Assembly: GCA_012931725.1 (NCBI GenBank)
Contig: CM022951.1
Location: 7,075,880-7,139,879, forward strand
Source: Litsea cubeba
Taxonomy: Eukaryota > Streptophyta > Magnoliopsida > Laurales > Lauraceae
Reading direction: 5' to 3'
Length of the DNA: 64,000 nucleotides
The notes under the pieces were generated by a model that saw nothing but the letters and a program-made list of their open reading frames with translations, was not told where the DNA came from and did no database searches. Position numbers and translations under genes: made by a program. Positions 23,108 to 33,176 of this stretch are shown here, piece by piece; positions within the stretch are counted from its first letter, which is position 1; each line of letters begins with the position of its first letter.

Positions 23108-23440
23108 GGTTCAACCTCACCTCATGGTTCAACCTCACCTCATCGTTCTCCTTTTGAGGCGACAAGTGCTCGTGTAGAACTGGCTAAGAAGACTAGAGTT
23201 ACCCTGTTGGACAGGGATGGAAATGAAGTAGCCAAGGGATATGTAGTGACTGATCCTATGCACAAAGACATTTGCCATGGTAGAAGAGTGCTTAGAGGTG
23301 AGACAAAGATCAATATTGAGGAAGTGCTTAAAGGTGATGCAGTAGTCTATGATGGTCCTCAGGATGGAAATAAAACTCTACATGGTTTTGTTGCTGGAGG
23401 GTGGTTGATTTGGGCTGATGGACGGTTGAAATATGATTAA

Positions 23441-24707
23441 GAGTGGTTGATTAGGGCTAATCGTTTTGAACATATGGGCTGACTAAAGCATTAAGTATGG
23501 TTAGTTTTCTTATTGAAATTGACTAGTCAATTTTTACTATTGTTTATAGTTATAGTTGGAAGTTGTAACGAACTTGTTGAACATTTTGGACATGTGATCT
23601 AACAATCTTTTGGGAATATATGTATAATTTTTATTATTGTTGTTTGTTTTTATAAGTATGTTTGTTTGTTTTACATGGCTTGTGAGATGATTCAAGCCAC
23701 CCCTTTTTAACTCCGCCAATGCAAGCTTAAGAAAGTCTTTGCATTACCGGTTCCAAGCCCGAAGAAAGGAGGAGGAAGAAGGGGTTCTTTTTTTTTGTTA
23801 AAGGTAGAATCATTGATATTGATATGCTAGCTTTTTATGCTAACTCATTAAAATTGTGTGCCTTCCAGGTTGCTGGAAATTCTGGAAAGGCAATTCTCGA
23901 GCTTCTTTTTGTTACGGGATGGACCTTGTTAGAAAAATGCTGATACAGGAAAGAAACAAACTTGCACCATTTTATTTCTTTCTTTCTTTTATGCAAGTTT
24001 TAGCAAAAAGACTTCTAATTTGATCTCTTTCTGTTGACAGAAAGCCCATGAAATCTGGTTCATTGAGTGCAAATGTCAATGTCTCATCATCTGAAGCCAA
24101 TAAGTAAGCTATTGCAATTTTAATTTACTGTTATCTCAGTTGGTTTATATCTTCTATTAAGTATTTTTTTATTTGCCTTTCTTGCTTGCTTGGCATTCTT
24201 AACATACATATTTTGGGTGTTGGGGGTTTTTTTTCTTCCTGAAATGAGTTTTGAGGTTTTTGGGCTTTTTCTCTACATAAATGATTAACATGACTGTGTT
24301 GTGACAATGAGGACCTTCCAACTGTGTTACCAGCTCTTGTATTCATCTTTCTTAGGGATTGAAGGCTGGGTTTTAAGTTTGTTTGGAACATGGCTTCAAC
24401 AGTCATTGTATTGGTATCTCTGCCTTCGTTCAGCCTGCATTGATTGTTTCAATTCCTTTCTCTTACATGTCATACATGCTGAGGCTTGAAAGCTCAATAG
24501 CTGTTCTCCTTGGTCCCCCCACCCCAAAGGAAGAAAAATCAGGGAATCTTTGAAATTGACTGTTTTTGCTTAGAAAGAAGAGCAACCTTTTAGCTCTACT
24601 GAGTGGGGATAAAAAAAAAATAAACAAAAAGAATAGGAAAAGTAGAGAAACAGGACCAGCTGTTTGAGCATTTCTTTTATTCTACTTTTTTTGGTCACCC
24701 ACTGAAG
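23441..24707 (+). other. CACTA-1 segment between accessory gene and captured genes
   Basis: No assignable gene. One stretch near 24041-24107, between a CTGTTGACAG acceptor and an AATAAGTAAG donor, could be a short exon (starts KPMKSGSLSANVNVSSSEANK) of an unknown captured gene. A frame near 24300-24420 is hydrophobic but not recognised. The rest is A/T-rich and featureless. Confidence 0.35.
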
Positions 24708-24937
24708 GATGAAGAAAGTCATTCAGTTTTCAGGATTAATCACTACCCTCCATGCCCAGATATTCAATCTTTCCGCTGCAATCTCACTGGATTTGGAGAG
24801 CATACAGACCCACAGATAATATCTGTTATGAGATCAAACAATACATCAGGTGACAAATCTCTCTCAAAGATGGGAGTTGGGTCTCAGTCCCATCAGACCA
24901 GAGCTCCTTCTTCGTCATCGTTGGCGACTCTATGCAG
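24708..24937 (+). pseudogene. Captured gibberellin 2-oxidase fragment, internal exon
   Basis: Translation gives FRINHYPPCPDIQ, then CNLTGFGEHTDPQIISV and SFFVIVGDSMQ, the core of plant gibberellin 2-oxidases (2-oxoglutarate/Fe(II) dioxygenases that inactivate gibberellins). HTD is the iron-binding HxD. The exon ends at a GTAAATG donor at 24938. Just after RSNNTSG homology continues one base out of frame, which fits a one-base deletion near 24851. The 5' third of the gene is missing. The partner exon is at 29896-30108, and the splice phase between them matches. Confidence 0.85.
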
Positions 24938-25119
24938 GTAAATGTCGGCAAGATTCCAACGCCAGTCAGATGATTACATACGTGTACATGTATCTATCAT
25001 GTTCATACACATTAATACATATGAACTTCAAAACTTAAAATTTTTCATTTGTTTGGTTAATTTCTGCATGAAGATAGTTGTTATTATGCCTGCTCACCTA
25101 TTGATTTGTAAACTTTCAG

Positions 25120-25946
25120 TCTGATCGGCGAAATTCATAGCACGCAAACAGTGGGATGTGGCTGGAGCAGACGATATGTTCATTCATGTTTACAATTATA
25201 ACACCATGGACAAGGTCAAAGTGTTCGAAACGCACACAGATTACATTAGGTGTGTGGCTGTCCATCCATCCCTTCCATATCTGTTGTCATCATCTGATGA
25301 CATGTTTATTAAACTCTGGGATTGGGAAAAGGGCTGGATGTGCACTCAGATTTTTGAGGGCCATTCACATTATGTGATGCAAGTAACATTTATTGCAAAT
25401 ATTCCAGATCTAGAATCTTGGTTCTCTTGAACCAAATTTTACATTGGATGCTCATCTGAAAGGGGTGAACTGTGTTGATTACTTCACTGGTGGTGATAGA
25501 CCATACTTGATCACAGGCTCTGATGATCATACTGCTAAGGTCTACCTCCTGCTTATATCTCCTGAGCAGTCATGAACTATTTGTATGTGCATAGAGTGAC
25601 AGCTTAACAGCTATATGTTTATAAATTTTTTGACATAGGTATGGGACTACCAAACTAAAAGCTGTGTTCAGACACTAGAAGGCCATACACACAATGTTTC
25701 TGATGTTTGTTTTCATCCGGAGCTTCCCATTATAATAACAGGTTCTGAGGATGGAACTGTTTGCATATGGCATTCGACCACATATAGGTTTGTTTGTTCA
25801 CCTACTCAAATATTATATTCTGAGTTGCAATTATGAGGATCTGTTTCCCTTTTTAAACTGGTTTCTTGACTGTATAGGCTTGAAAACACACTGAATTATG
25901 GTCTCGAACGAGTATGGGCAGTAGGGTACATGAAAGGTTCACGGCG
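25120..25946 (+). pseudogene. Captured coatomer beta' (COPB2/SEC27) fragment, WD40 exons
   Basis: Three exons with introns (25120-25539, 25639-25787, 25878-25946) encode WD40 repeats of the COPI coat subunit beta'. Recognisable strings are QWDVAGADDMFI, VKVFETHTDYIRCVAVHPS, KLWDWEKG, HLKGVNCVDYFTGGDRPYL, VQTLEGHTHNVSDVCFHPE and LENTLNYGLERVWAVGYMKG. Between VMQVTF and the next repeat about 25 family residues are lost and the frame changes, so this cannot be a working WD40 propeller. Start and end of the host gene are absent. A further exon of the same gene is at 29156-29344. Confidence 0.9.
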
Positions 25947-26384
25947 GTAAGTTTGTCTAACCCATCTCTTATGCTTACCACAATGAAATTTCTTTTTCCT
26001 GCATAATAGTGTTCTGTGTAGCAATTTATTTATGCAGCACTAGTACAGTAATGTTTATTTACTGGTTGGTTAACATTAAGAAGTTCTACAAAAAGGGTCT
26101 CATTGGATGACTAAAATGATTGTGAACTAGGAGAGAAATCTGATCGTTTCATTTATGAACCCGCTTATGAATGTCATTCTAATCTAGAAGTGTTATTGTT
26201 GACATTAAACAACTAGTCCTGCTGGAAATAACTAGTCCTGCTGGAAATTCTTTAGCTATGGCACCTATATGTGTTTGAATATGTTGCCTATATGCTTTTA
26301 ATAGTCACCTATCAATGATCACACTTTGTCAATGCTTATGAGACTTATATGTGTTTGAATTTTGTCACCATAATTTAAGATGGC

Positions 26385-27174
26385 TACTGGCTCAATGTCT
26401 ACAAGGCCAAGACATTCCCTATCTTTTCTTCTGGGCTCTTCAACTCAATGGGCCAGGATTATCACATTTCAAGCATTGTCAACTCCAACTTTCAGCTTGA
26501 CATGGATGCCTACAAAAAGAATGGGCCTCTCTCTCTCAGCACCTTCTTTGCTATGACATACGGCATCGGCTTCGCTGCTCTCACCGCCACCATCGTCCAT
26601 GTCTTCTTGTTTCATGGAAGATGAGATGAATCCCAACTCCATTTCATGTATTGCCTTCAATGAGAGGAGAATGGCTGTCCACACAAGACTGATGCACAAA
26701 TACAAACAAGTACCTGAATGGTGGTTTCTGTGCATCCTCATTGCAAACATTGCATTGACTATCTTTGCTTGCGAGTACTACAATGAACAGCTTCAATTGC
26801 CATGGTGGGGCGTGTTGCTCGCATGTGGACTTGCCTTTTTCTTCACCCTCCCCATCGGAATCATCACTGCCATGACAAATCAGGTGCATATGCTTTGTCT
26901 CTTGTCTCAAACAATCAATTATTTTGACATTCTCAAAATTATTATCTGATATATGATACACATACCTGATGCCGATGCTGTTGATGAACAGTCGCCGGGC
27001 TTGAACATCATTACCGAGTATATTATGGGTTATATACTACCTGGGTACCCCGTCGCCAACATGTGCTTCAAGGTGTATGGATATATCAGTATGACACAGG
27101 CTCTAACATTTCTACAGGATTTCAAGCTCGGCCATTACATGAAGATTCCTCCTAGAACCATGTTCATGGCACAG
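26385..27174 (+). pseudogene. Captured oligopeptide transporter (OPT family) fragment
   Basis: The first exon runs from about 26385 to 26883 and the second is 26992-27174. It contains KAKTFPIFSSGLFNS, STFFAMTYGIGFAALTATI, a break after FHGR, then YKQVPEWWFLCIL, LPWWGVLLACGLAFFFTLPI, SPGLNIITEYIMGYILPGYP and DFKLGHYMKIPPRTMF. These are central transmembrane segments of plant OPT/YSL-superfamily transporters. A stop and frame change occur at about 26621 where some family residues are lost, but both splice junctions of the short intron are intact. Only the middle of the gene is present. It is enclosed between coatomer exons. Confidence 0.87.
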
Positions 27175-29155
27175 GTTAGTCTAAAATCCCTTCTCTTCTT
27201 ATTTTAACAGTTTCAACTAGTGTAAGTTAAACATCTGTACACAGGTAAATTAGTGATTGTAGGCCGAGTGAATCATTTTTGTATCCATGTCATATACTGA
27301 AAATTGTTGCAAAAATCTTCTTTACTGTCAATTTGTGCACATCCTAGATGAGCCATGAGCAAAGAGCTGAAATGTGAAAGGAAATAAATAAATTCCCTTG
27401 TTTCAACTGTCCCATTTGATGCTAGCTTGGTCATGACCCACTAGTGGGAGTTTGGCGCTGATTGAATGCTACAGATGGTTTCCACACTGAATTCAGTGAT
27501 AATTCATGGTTCAGGCACATGATTGAATGCTTTGATTTGCTATAATCCAACCTCATCAGTCGCTTTTCCATTGCCACTGGTAGGTGTTCAACATCATCTG
27601 TTTTCCATCAAACAGAGAGAAGCCAACAGACACTTCTCCATGGATTTTAGAGAGACCAATTGAATCACTTGCCCATGTTAGCGCGACTCTCAAGCCTACA
27701 AATCTGTATATAATTGATTCAATTTTGATTAACAAAGCTTTATTTAATTTACTTCCAGACAGTATCAAAATTCATTGTGATGTGTTATCTTTTGCATGAG
27801 ATGCTGTGATAATTACATGTTACATTCAGGTGATGTTGATTTAAGATGGTGGCGATGCCATTCATAACAGGGTCTGCATCTGAGATATACTGTTTTCTTT
27901 GTGCCAAATTACATAAAGAAATTGGTCTAAACTATTGACTTAGACAATCAATCATGTGAATCACCCATTTGATCAGCTCTGTTTTTCAAGGAACGCTTTG
28001 CGTGGACAATGCAAGCAAACTGATCGGTGCAGATGAAAGGGTTAGTCTAAACAAATGTCAATGACAAAGGACTAAAGGCTCAGTCATTGACTTCTAGATT
28101 TTGTATCACTCCTTAGATGAACCATGCCACACTGGGAAAATAAAATAAAAAAATTACAATGGCCTAGCAAGTAGCAATGGTCATCTTTAAATTATCTCCT
28201 GACACCCTTTGCATATTAAAATTCAATCTTGTTCCGGAATCCTATTGATCAATGCTGTGAGACAAAATGAACTTGCAATAAACTATGATGACAGAGGCCT
28301 AGTCATCAATTTTATGCAGATGTTTTTCACATCCTCTCTCTTTACCCTACAGACAATATTTTTTTGCCCTTTTTGCTTGAGGATTTTTTGAGATTCTTCT
28401 GCTCTTCTATGCATTACTAACTTATGGTGTCCTGATCATTTGAACTTAAGATTTCTTCTTGAGACTTTTACTCTTATCATACAATACAAATTTAAGGTGG
28501 TGTGACCATCAACATTAGGCGCAGAGAGCTTTTCAAGAAAGTTGAAATAAAGCTATAATTATCAGGCGCAGAGAGCTTTTCAAGATAGGTTCAGTTTGAG
28601 CTATTGTTAAGGGTGACACTGCGTGATTCCATGGGTCACTGGGAATTATGAGTTTTCTTGGTGATTGGTCGATCTAGTTTAGGAAGTTTGACCGGTTGTT
28701 TCAGCTGGCGGTTTCTTTGTCTCATATCCTACAAGATGCACACCAATTGACAAAAGATGGGGCATTCCCCACCTCCGCGATATGATGTTTGGTTTAGCTT
28801 TTTTCTCGTAATTCCTGTGTGTGTGTAAATGTAAAATGATGTCATTTTTTCAGAAAAAAATTGTATTCTTTCATCACAGCTGCTTCGCTCCCCACCACCC
28901 TCAATTGGACATGCAAGTAAGCAAAATAGTAAAAGTCTTGATGTACTTACTTTCTGCTGGATAAAGTAAGAAAAACTGTATCTATTTTTCTGGTTATCAA
29001 GAGTACAAACCTGTCAACTATTTAATTTCCTGTGGTTTTGTGGTCTGTCCTAAATTTATCTCTGCGAAAATGCTTGAAATGCTGTATTTTAATAGACTCG
29101 GGAAATTTACGATAATGGTGTATTGATCTGATTTTATATTTTTGTCTCTTTCCAG
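27175..29155 (+). other. Intron-like stretch between OPT and coatomer fragments
   Basis: Nearly 2 kb without recognisable coding sequence. A short direct repeat (GGCGCAGAGAGCTTTTCAAGA) occurs at about 28,518 and 28,563. The stretch may be original intron sequence of the coatomer or OPT genes carried along with the exons, but I could not assign it. Confidence 0.4.
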
Positions 29156-29344
29156 AGCTTAAAGCATAACCCAAATAGGAGGTTTGTTGTTGTTTGTGGA
29201 GATGGAGAATACATCATATATACAGCATTGGCATGGAGAAATAGATCTTTTGGTTCGGCACTGGAGTTTGTTTGGTCATCCGATGGAGAATGTGTAGTAA
29301 GAGAAAGTACATCAAGGATCAAGATCTTTAGCAAAACTTTCCAG
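29156..29344 (+). pseudogene. Captured coatomer beta' fragment, later exon
   Basis: One exon of 189 bp (63 codons) lies between a TTTCCAG acceptor and a GTCTGA donor. It reads SLKHNPNRRFVVVCGDGEYI, then ALAWRNRSFGSALEF and RIKIFSKTFQ, the region after the N-terminal WD40 domain of coatomer beta'. The frame is open. In the host gene it lies downstream of the exons at 25120-25946, so order and strand are kept with the OPT piece between. Confidence 0.88.
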
Positions 29345-29895
29345 GTCTGAGTCCTATCATTATAAATAACATATAATTGATAATGGTTCATTGGCTAGCT
29401 ATTTGCCATCTGATTTATTTGTTTACGATTTTTAAGTATACCTGCTCATACCGCCTTTCTAATATTCATCTAAACCTTGCATGACGGTCAATGATTTTCT
29501 GAATGAGATGGAACCCAGAGTTCAGCTTATTTCTTTTGGGTTCGTGATCTTATCTGTAATGGTATCCTTACACTGCTTGTTTATAGTTGTAACACTTGTA
29601 AGTGCTGAAGTCATTGTATTTGGATTCACTTAATGTAGTTGTGGCACCTATTTTTTCTGGGTGTTGCAGTGCTTCAAAGCCTTTCATTTTTCCTCCCTCA
29701 CTTTCCTGTAACATGAAACTTCAATAAGACTATTAATCCATCGATAGGTTTATAAGTACTGCAGTATTGGTTATAATCTTAGGAATCCAATTTTTTTCTT
29801 TTTTTTTTTAACAACGTGGGGTGCTCCTTTCGTTGGTCTTTTTCCTGGATCTTCTTTCTATCCTAATAGTCCCCTGTTTTGGTTTTTGTTTGCAG

Positions 29896-30108
29896 GTGCT
29901 TACAAATGGGAGATTTAAGAGCGTGAGTCATAGGGTTTTAGCTAACAGCAAGAAATCAAGGGTGTCCATGATCTATTTTGGTGCCCAAGCTCTCAAAGAG
30001 AAGATAGCACCCTTGCCATCACTGATGGGAGAAGGGGAAGAAAGCTTGTACAGAGAGTTCAAATGGTGTGAGTACAAGGTATCATCATACAAGTCATATC
30101 AATCCTAG
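29896..30108 (+). pseudogene. Captured gibberellin 2-oxidase fragment, last exon
   Basis: This starts at a TTTGCAG acceptor with VLTNGRFKSVSHRVLANS, followed by SRVSMIYFGAQAL and APLPSLMGEGEESLYREF. It carries the second iron ligand (H of SHRV) and the 2-oxoglutarate arginine (SRVS) of the family. Joined to the exon ending at 24937 the splice phase is correct. The C-terminus is cut to SSYKSYQS and a TAG, about 20 residues shorter than usual for the family. No other defect is seen in this exon. Confidence 0.87.
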
Positions 30109-30138
30109 ACTAATTTTTTGGACCCTTTCTTTTTCTAG

Positions 30139-30618
30139 GTATTTTCACTTTGGGTAGTCAGTGATAGAATGTATGGAGGATTGGACTTTACATCAAATGG
30201 TGTTGGTGAAGTTCTTGCAATATCAGGTGCATATAATATATGAGTGTGTATATGGTATCATATTGAACATAATTGTGTTATGTTACTTACTAGTAATGGA
30301 ACTATCAGGTGCTGGTATGGTACTATTCCAACTTTTTCTCTATCCAAAGGTTGAGAGAATTCTTGGGCCAATCATGGTGTCCCGCATTGCAGCAGTATGC
30401 TTTTAATACCATCTTTATTATCATTTTACCAACTTTATCTCCTTACACTTTATCTCCAAAATCTAGCCCAACTGCCTATTTGGACAGCCCCATAGTGCAT
30501 TTATCTAATAAAATCTAATACTACAATGACAGGCTCATAACCAAACAAGAGCTGCTAATGACATTTCTACCACTGATATGTCTATCAAAGCAATTGGTCC
30601 AGCAACAGGAGGTCCTTT
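30139..30618 (+). pseudogene. Captured ZIF1-like MFS transporter fragment
   Basis: Three exons with introns (30139-30226, 30309-30394, 30533-30618) resemble plant ZINC-INDUCED FACILITATOR-like transporters. Their strings are LWVVSDRMYGGLDFTSNGVG, FQLFLYPKVERILGPIMVSR and RAANDISTTDMSIKAIGPAT. They match successive parts of the C-terminal half, but the stretch between the second and third (about 60 residues in the family) is missing. The first starts 30 bp after the gibberellin 2-oxidase stop, so the junction between the two captured genes is very close. Not functional. Confidence 0.8.
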
Positions 30619-30824
30619 GTAAGTATCCTTTAGATTTCATTTTGCATTCTCTTCTCTATTCATGTAAGTCATTCAATGTTCTACTTGAGAATATAGGTAT
30701 TACAAACTGAAACAGGGTATGGTTATAGAAAAAATGAAAGAGTATCTATGTAGTTAGAAGTATTGTAGGTCGCCTGTCAGAAATGGATTAGGAAATTCCA
30801 TTGTTTTTTTTTTAAAAAACAACA

Positions 30825-31183
30825 AATATTTAGTAACGGATATAAACCGTTACAAATAGAATACTTAGTAACGGACATCAACCGTTACAAATAGCTATAT
30901 ATGCGTTAGAAAGTAAGAATTACCAACAGTTTTATCCGTTGGGAAAAAGCTATGAATAAAACTAATAACCGTTACTAATAAATTGTAACGATTGTGTATG
31001 TGTTGTTGAAATTAATTTTAGTCACGTTTAATAACCGTTAGTAATATTTCTAACGGTTATTAAGTGTTACTAACTTTCGTTACTTTTCATTTGTGACGCA
31101 ATTGTGTCAACGTAAAATAACCGTTACTAATATTTTTTATAACGGCCGCAGATCCGTTACTAATCTATTATTATGGTGTAGTG
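30825..31183 (+). repeat. CACTA-1 right subterminal repeats and terminus
   Basis: More than ten copies of TAACGG or its complement CCGTTA lie here, several paired as short inverted repeats, for example around 30,833-30,890 and 31,030-31,070. The stretch ends TATGGTGTAGTG at 31183, the inverse of the left terminus. This is the densest regulatory-looking array in the element and is presumably where element proteins bind. Confidence 0.85.
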
Positions 31184-31824
31184 ACATCCATTAGTAATCA
31201 CAAGAATATAATGATCATAAATGGGAAGTTCTATGGTTTCGTCTTTTCAAATTGCTCGAGGTAGATGACCCAAGCAATATGAGGAAGGCAAAATGTCATA
31301 GAAGGTACAATTGTTCTGATCGCAGGTATGGTAAGCCCGGAATGGGCATCCCAGTGACTGCTAGAAGCAATTGTGAACTTAAATTCGACTTATCGAGAAG
31401 CAGAGCTTGCTCGAGGTAAGAAGAATATAAAGTTGGAGTTACAAATGTGCCGGTCGCAATACAGTAGACCCTGAAAGGGCATACTAGTACCGCTAGACAC
31501 AAATGTTTTGAGACCGCATCTATGAGATGAGATTCTCTATTTTGAAAGGTCAAGATTGGATTCATCAAAGAGAGCAGATGGTATTCCAATCTGAACACGG
31601 GCTCAGCGATTTCCGCGAGTGCCAGTGCTCAGAAAGAAATGAACCATGATTTCTCGGATCTGAATCTAAAAATGACGAGTTTTTTTTTTGAAAGGCCAAT
31701 ATCGGGTTCATCAAAGAGAGCAAAAGGCACTCCAATCTGAACACGGGCTCAGCGATTTCTGCGAGCGCCAGTGCTCAGAAAGGAGAAGACCAAGATTTCT
31801 CTAATCTAAACCCAAAATGACGGA

Positions 31825-31995
31825 AGTTTTTTTTTTTTGAAGATTTTGAAGATTTTTTTTTTTTTTTTAAATCTTTTTTTTTTATTTTATTTTTTTTTAT
31901 TTTTTTTTTTAAGATTTTTTTTTTTGAAAATTTTTTTTTTATTTTTTATTTTTTATTTTAAATTTTTATTTTTAAAAATTTTATTTTTGAAAAAA
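31825..31995. repeat. Poly(T)/A-T low-complexity tract
   Basis: About 170 bp consist almost only of T runs with occasional A or G on the plus strand, within the gypsy leader. Smaller T tracts follow at 32,215-32,245, 32,375-32,420, 32,555-32,585 and 32,650-32,665, each just after a copy of the leader repeat. Confidence 0.9.
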
Positions 31996-32790
31996 TTTAT
32001 TTAAAAGACGAGAGAGTACACATAGGCCTCCTAACCCGGTCTTATGAAATCTTGATTGATAGAATTGCCCCCAGGTAAGGGTAGGATTACTTAATGAACC
32101 CGTTTGGAGGACCCTTGCCTAGAACAGTCAAGCTGTCTCCACACTCTGGACAAGGCTTTTCTTTGAATCAACCATGATCAAAGAACACAGTTGGTTTAAC
32201 CTTAGTGGTCTATGTCTTTTTTTTTATATTTTTTTTTTATTTTTTATGAATTCATCGAAGAGAAACAATGGCCCAAAACCTTAGTCGAACAGGCTCAACA
32301 TTTCTGCAAGCGCGATGAACGATAGGAACGGATCAAGGTTTCTCAATTTTGAATCCAAATTGAGAAATCTAAAATTTTTTTTTTATACTTTTATATATAT
32401 ATATATATTTTTTTTAGATTTTTAATGAACTCATCGAAGAGAAACAATGGCCCAACCCCCGATCCGAACACGGTCTCAGCGATTTCCGCGAGCGCCAGTG
32501 CCCAGAAGGGAAAGGATTAAAGTTTCTCAATTTTGAATCCAAAAATGAAAAATCTGATTTTTTTTTTTGTTTTTTTTTTTTTTGAAAAGAGAAAGAGTGG
32601 AAATAAATTCAAAGAATTAGAAATTTCCAAACAAAAAATCTCATCTCATTTTTTTTTTTTTTTTTGCGGAATTCAACATAGGCCACCAATTATAAAGTAG
32701 CCAAGGAATCGAGAAAAGAAATATAAGCATAGAGCAAAATATATGATATGCAAATATTTCATTTCTAGCATCGTGTTCTCAAATAAACGA

Positions 32791-32808
32791 GTCCCACCGG
32801 GTGTGCCA
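32791..32808 (-). other. Gypsy primer-binding site (candidate)
   Basis: On the minus strand TGGCACACCCGGTGGGAC starts three bases after the LTR end. On the plus strand it reads like the 3' end of a tRNA (GTCCCACCGGG..GCCA). The cognate tRNA was not determined. Confidence 0.7.
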
Positions 32809-33089
32809 GCTTGATGGACCGCGCTCCCGGATGCCCGGGGGTTCCTACCGAGGTCGGCGGACGTGGGAGTCCGTTTGGTTCCGACCCTTTCGTAACCGTG
32901 GGGCAAAGGGGGGCGTGCATCAACATTTCTTTTTTTGTGGGTGTGCCAGATTTTCTATTTTTTACTTGGAATTGCAAGTGGTGATCCGGAGATCAACCTT
33001 CGCAAGTAAAAAGGAAATCAACTTCTTTCAAGTTTTCCATTGCACATATATTTAAGAAAAGAGACATTTTTCTTGATTTGCCGTGAAAG

Positions 33090-33176
33090 GCGATTTTTTT
33101 GGCATTTATAGCCGATTTTGGCGTTTATAGCCGATTTTGGCGTTTATAGCCGATTTTTGGCGTTTATAGCCGATTT
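33090..33176. repeat. 21-22 bp tandem repeat in gypsy LTR
   Basis: Four consecutive copies of GGC(A/G)TTTATAGCCGATTTT, differing by one base in length or sequence. Confidence 0.85.

Larger units (their letters stand above)
13871..23440 (+). pseudogene. CACTA-1 second gene (Transposase_24, TNPA-like), split by the copia insertion
   Basis: This plant En/Spm-associated Transposase_24 protein is the probable DNA-binding accessory factor. Exons from splice sites: 13871-14169, 14248-14553, 14621-14722, 14838-15129, 15263-15319 resuming at 23108-23440. Recognisable parts are a Pro/Ser-rich N-terminus, then ALAYKNLQKEFSSKFR, NREDDWLTAHEHPDGS and a KGHTRVVG segment. The C-terminal region, with DRDGNEVAKGYVV and GWLIWADGRLKYD, is typical of the family. 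In exon 1 homology shifts frame near 14105, which fits one lost base. Copia plus one GGTTC interrupts exon 5; without it the frame runs through a repeated GSTSPH. Both lesions disable the gene as it stands. Confidence 0.85.
7062..31183 (+). mobile_element. CACTA-1: 24 kb CACTA (En/Spm) DNA transposon with captured gene fragments
   Basis: The left end begins CACTACACCAT at 7062. The right end, read on the opposite strand from 31183, begins with the same 11 bases. Each terminus is flanked by ACA (7059-7061 and 31184-31186), the 3-bp target duplication expected of this superfamily. Inside, in order, are a subterminal region, a tandemly duplicated promoter-like leader, a TNP2-type gene (9881-13469), a Transposase_24-type gene (13871-23440) interrupted by a 7.8 kb copia, host gene fragments (24.7-30.6 kb) and a right subterminal region rich in TAACGG/CCGTTA. 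Without the copia the element is about 16.3 kb. Both transposase genes are broken, so it is unlikely to move by itself. Confidence 0.93.
31184..32811 (-). mobile_element. Gypsy leader, between primer site and gag (repeat- and poly(T)-rich)
   Basis: This is the continuation of the gypsy element beyond CACTA-1, read from 32811 down to 31184. It has no long frame. It contains several diverged copies of a unit with CACGGGCTCAGCGATTTC and CGCCAGTGC (about 31,590, 31,738, 32,290 and 32,473), separated by very T-rich plus-strand runs. Two further segments around 31,320 and 31,440 resemble each other (AGGTATGG..GGGCATCCCAGT and related). Long leaders are known in Tat/Ogre-type elements. Confidence 0.8.
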
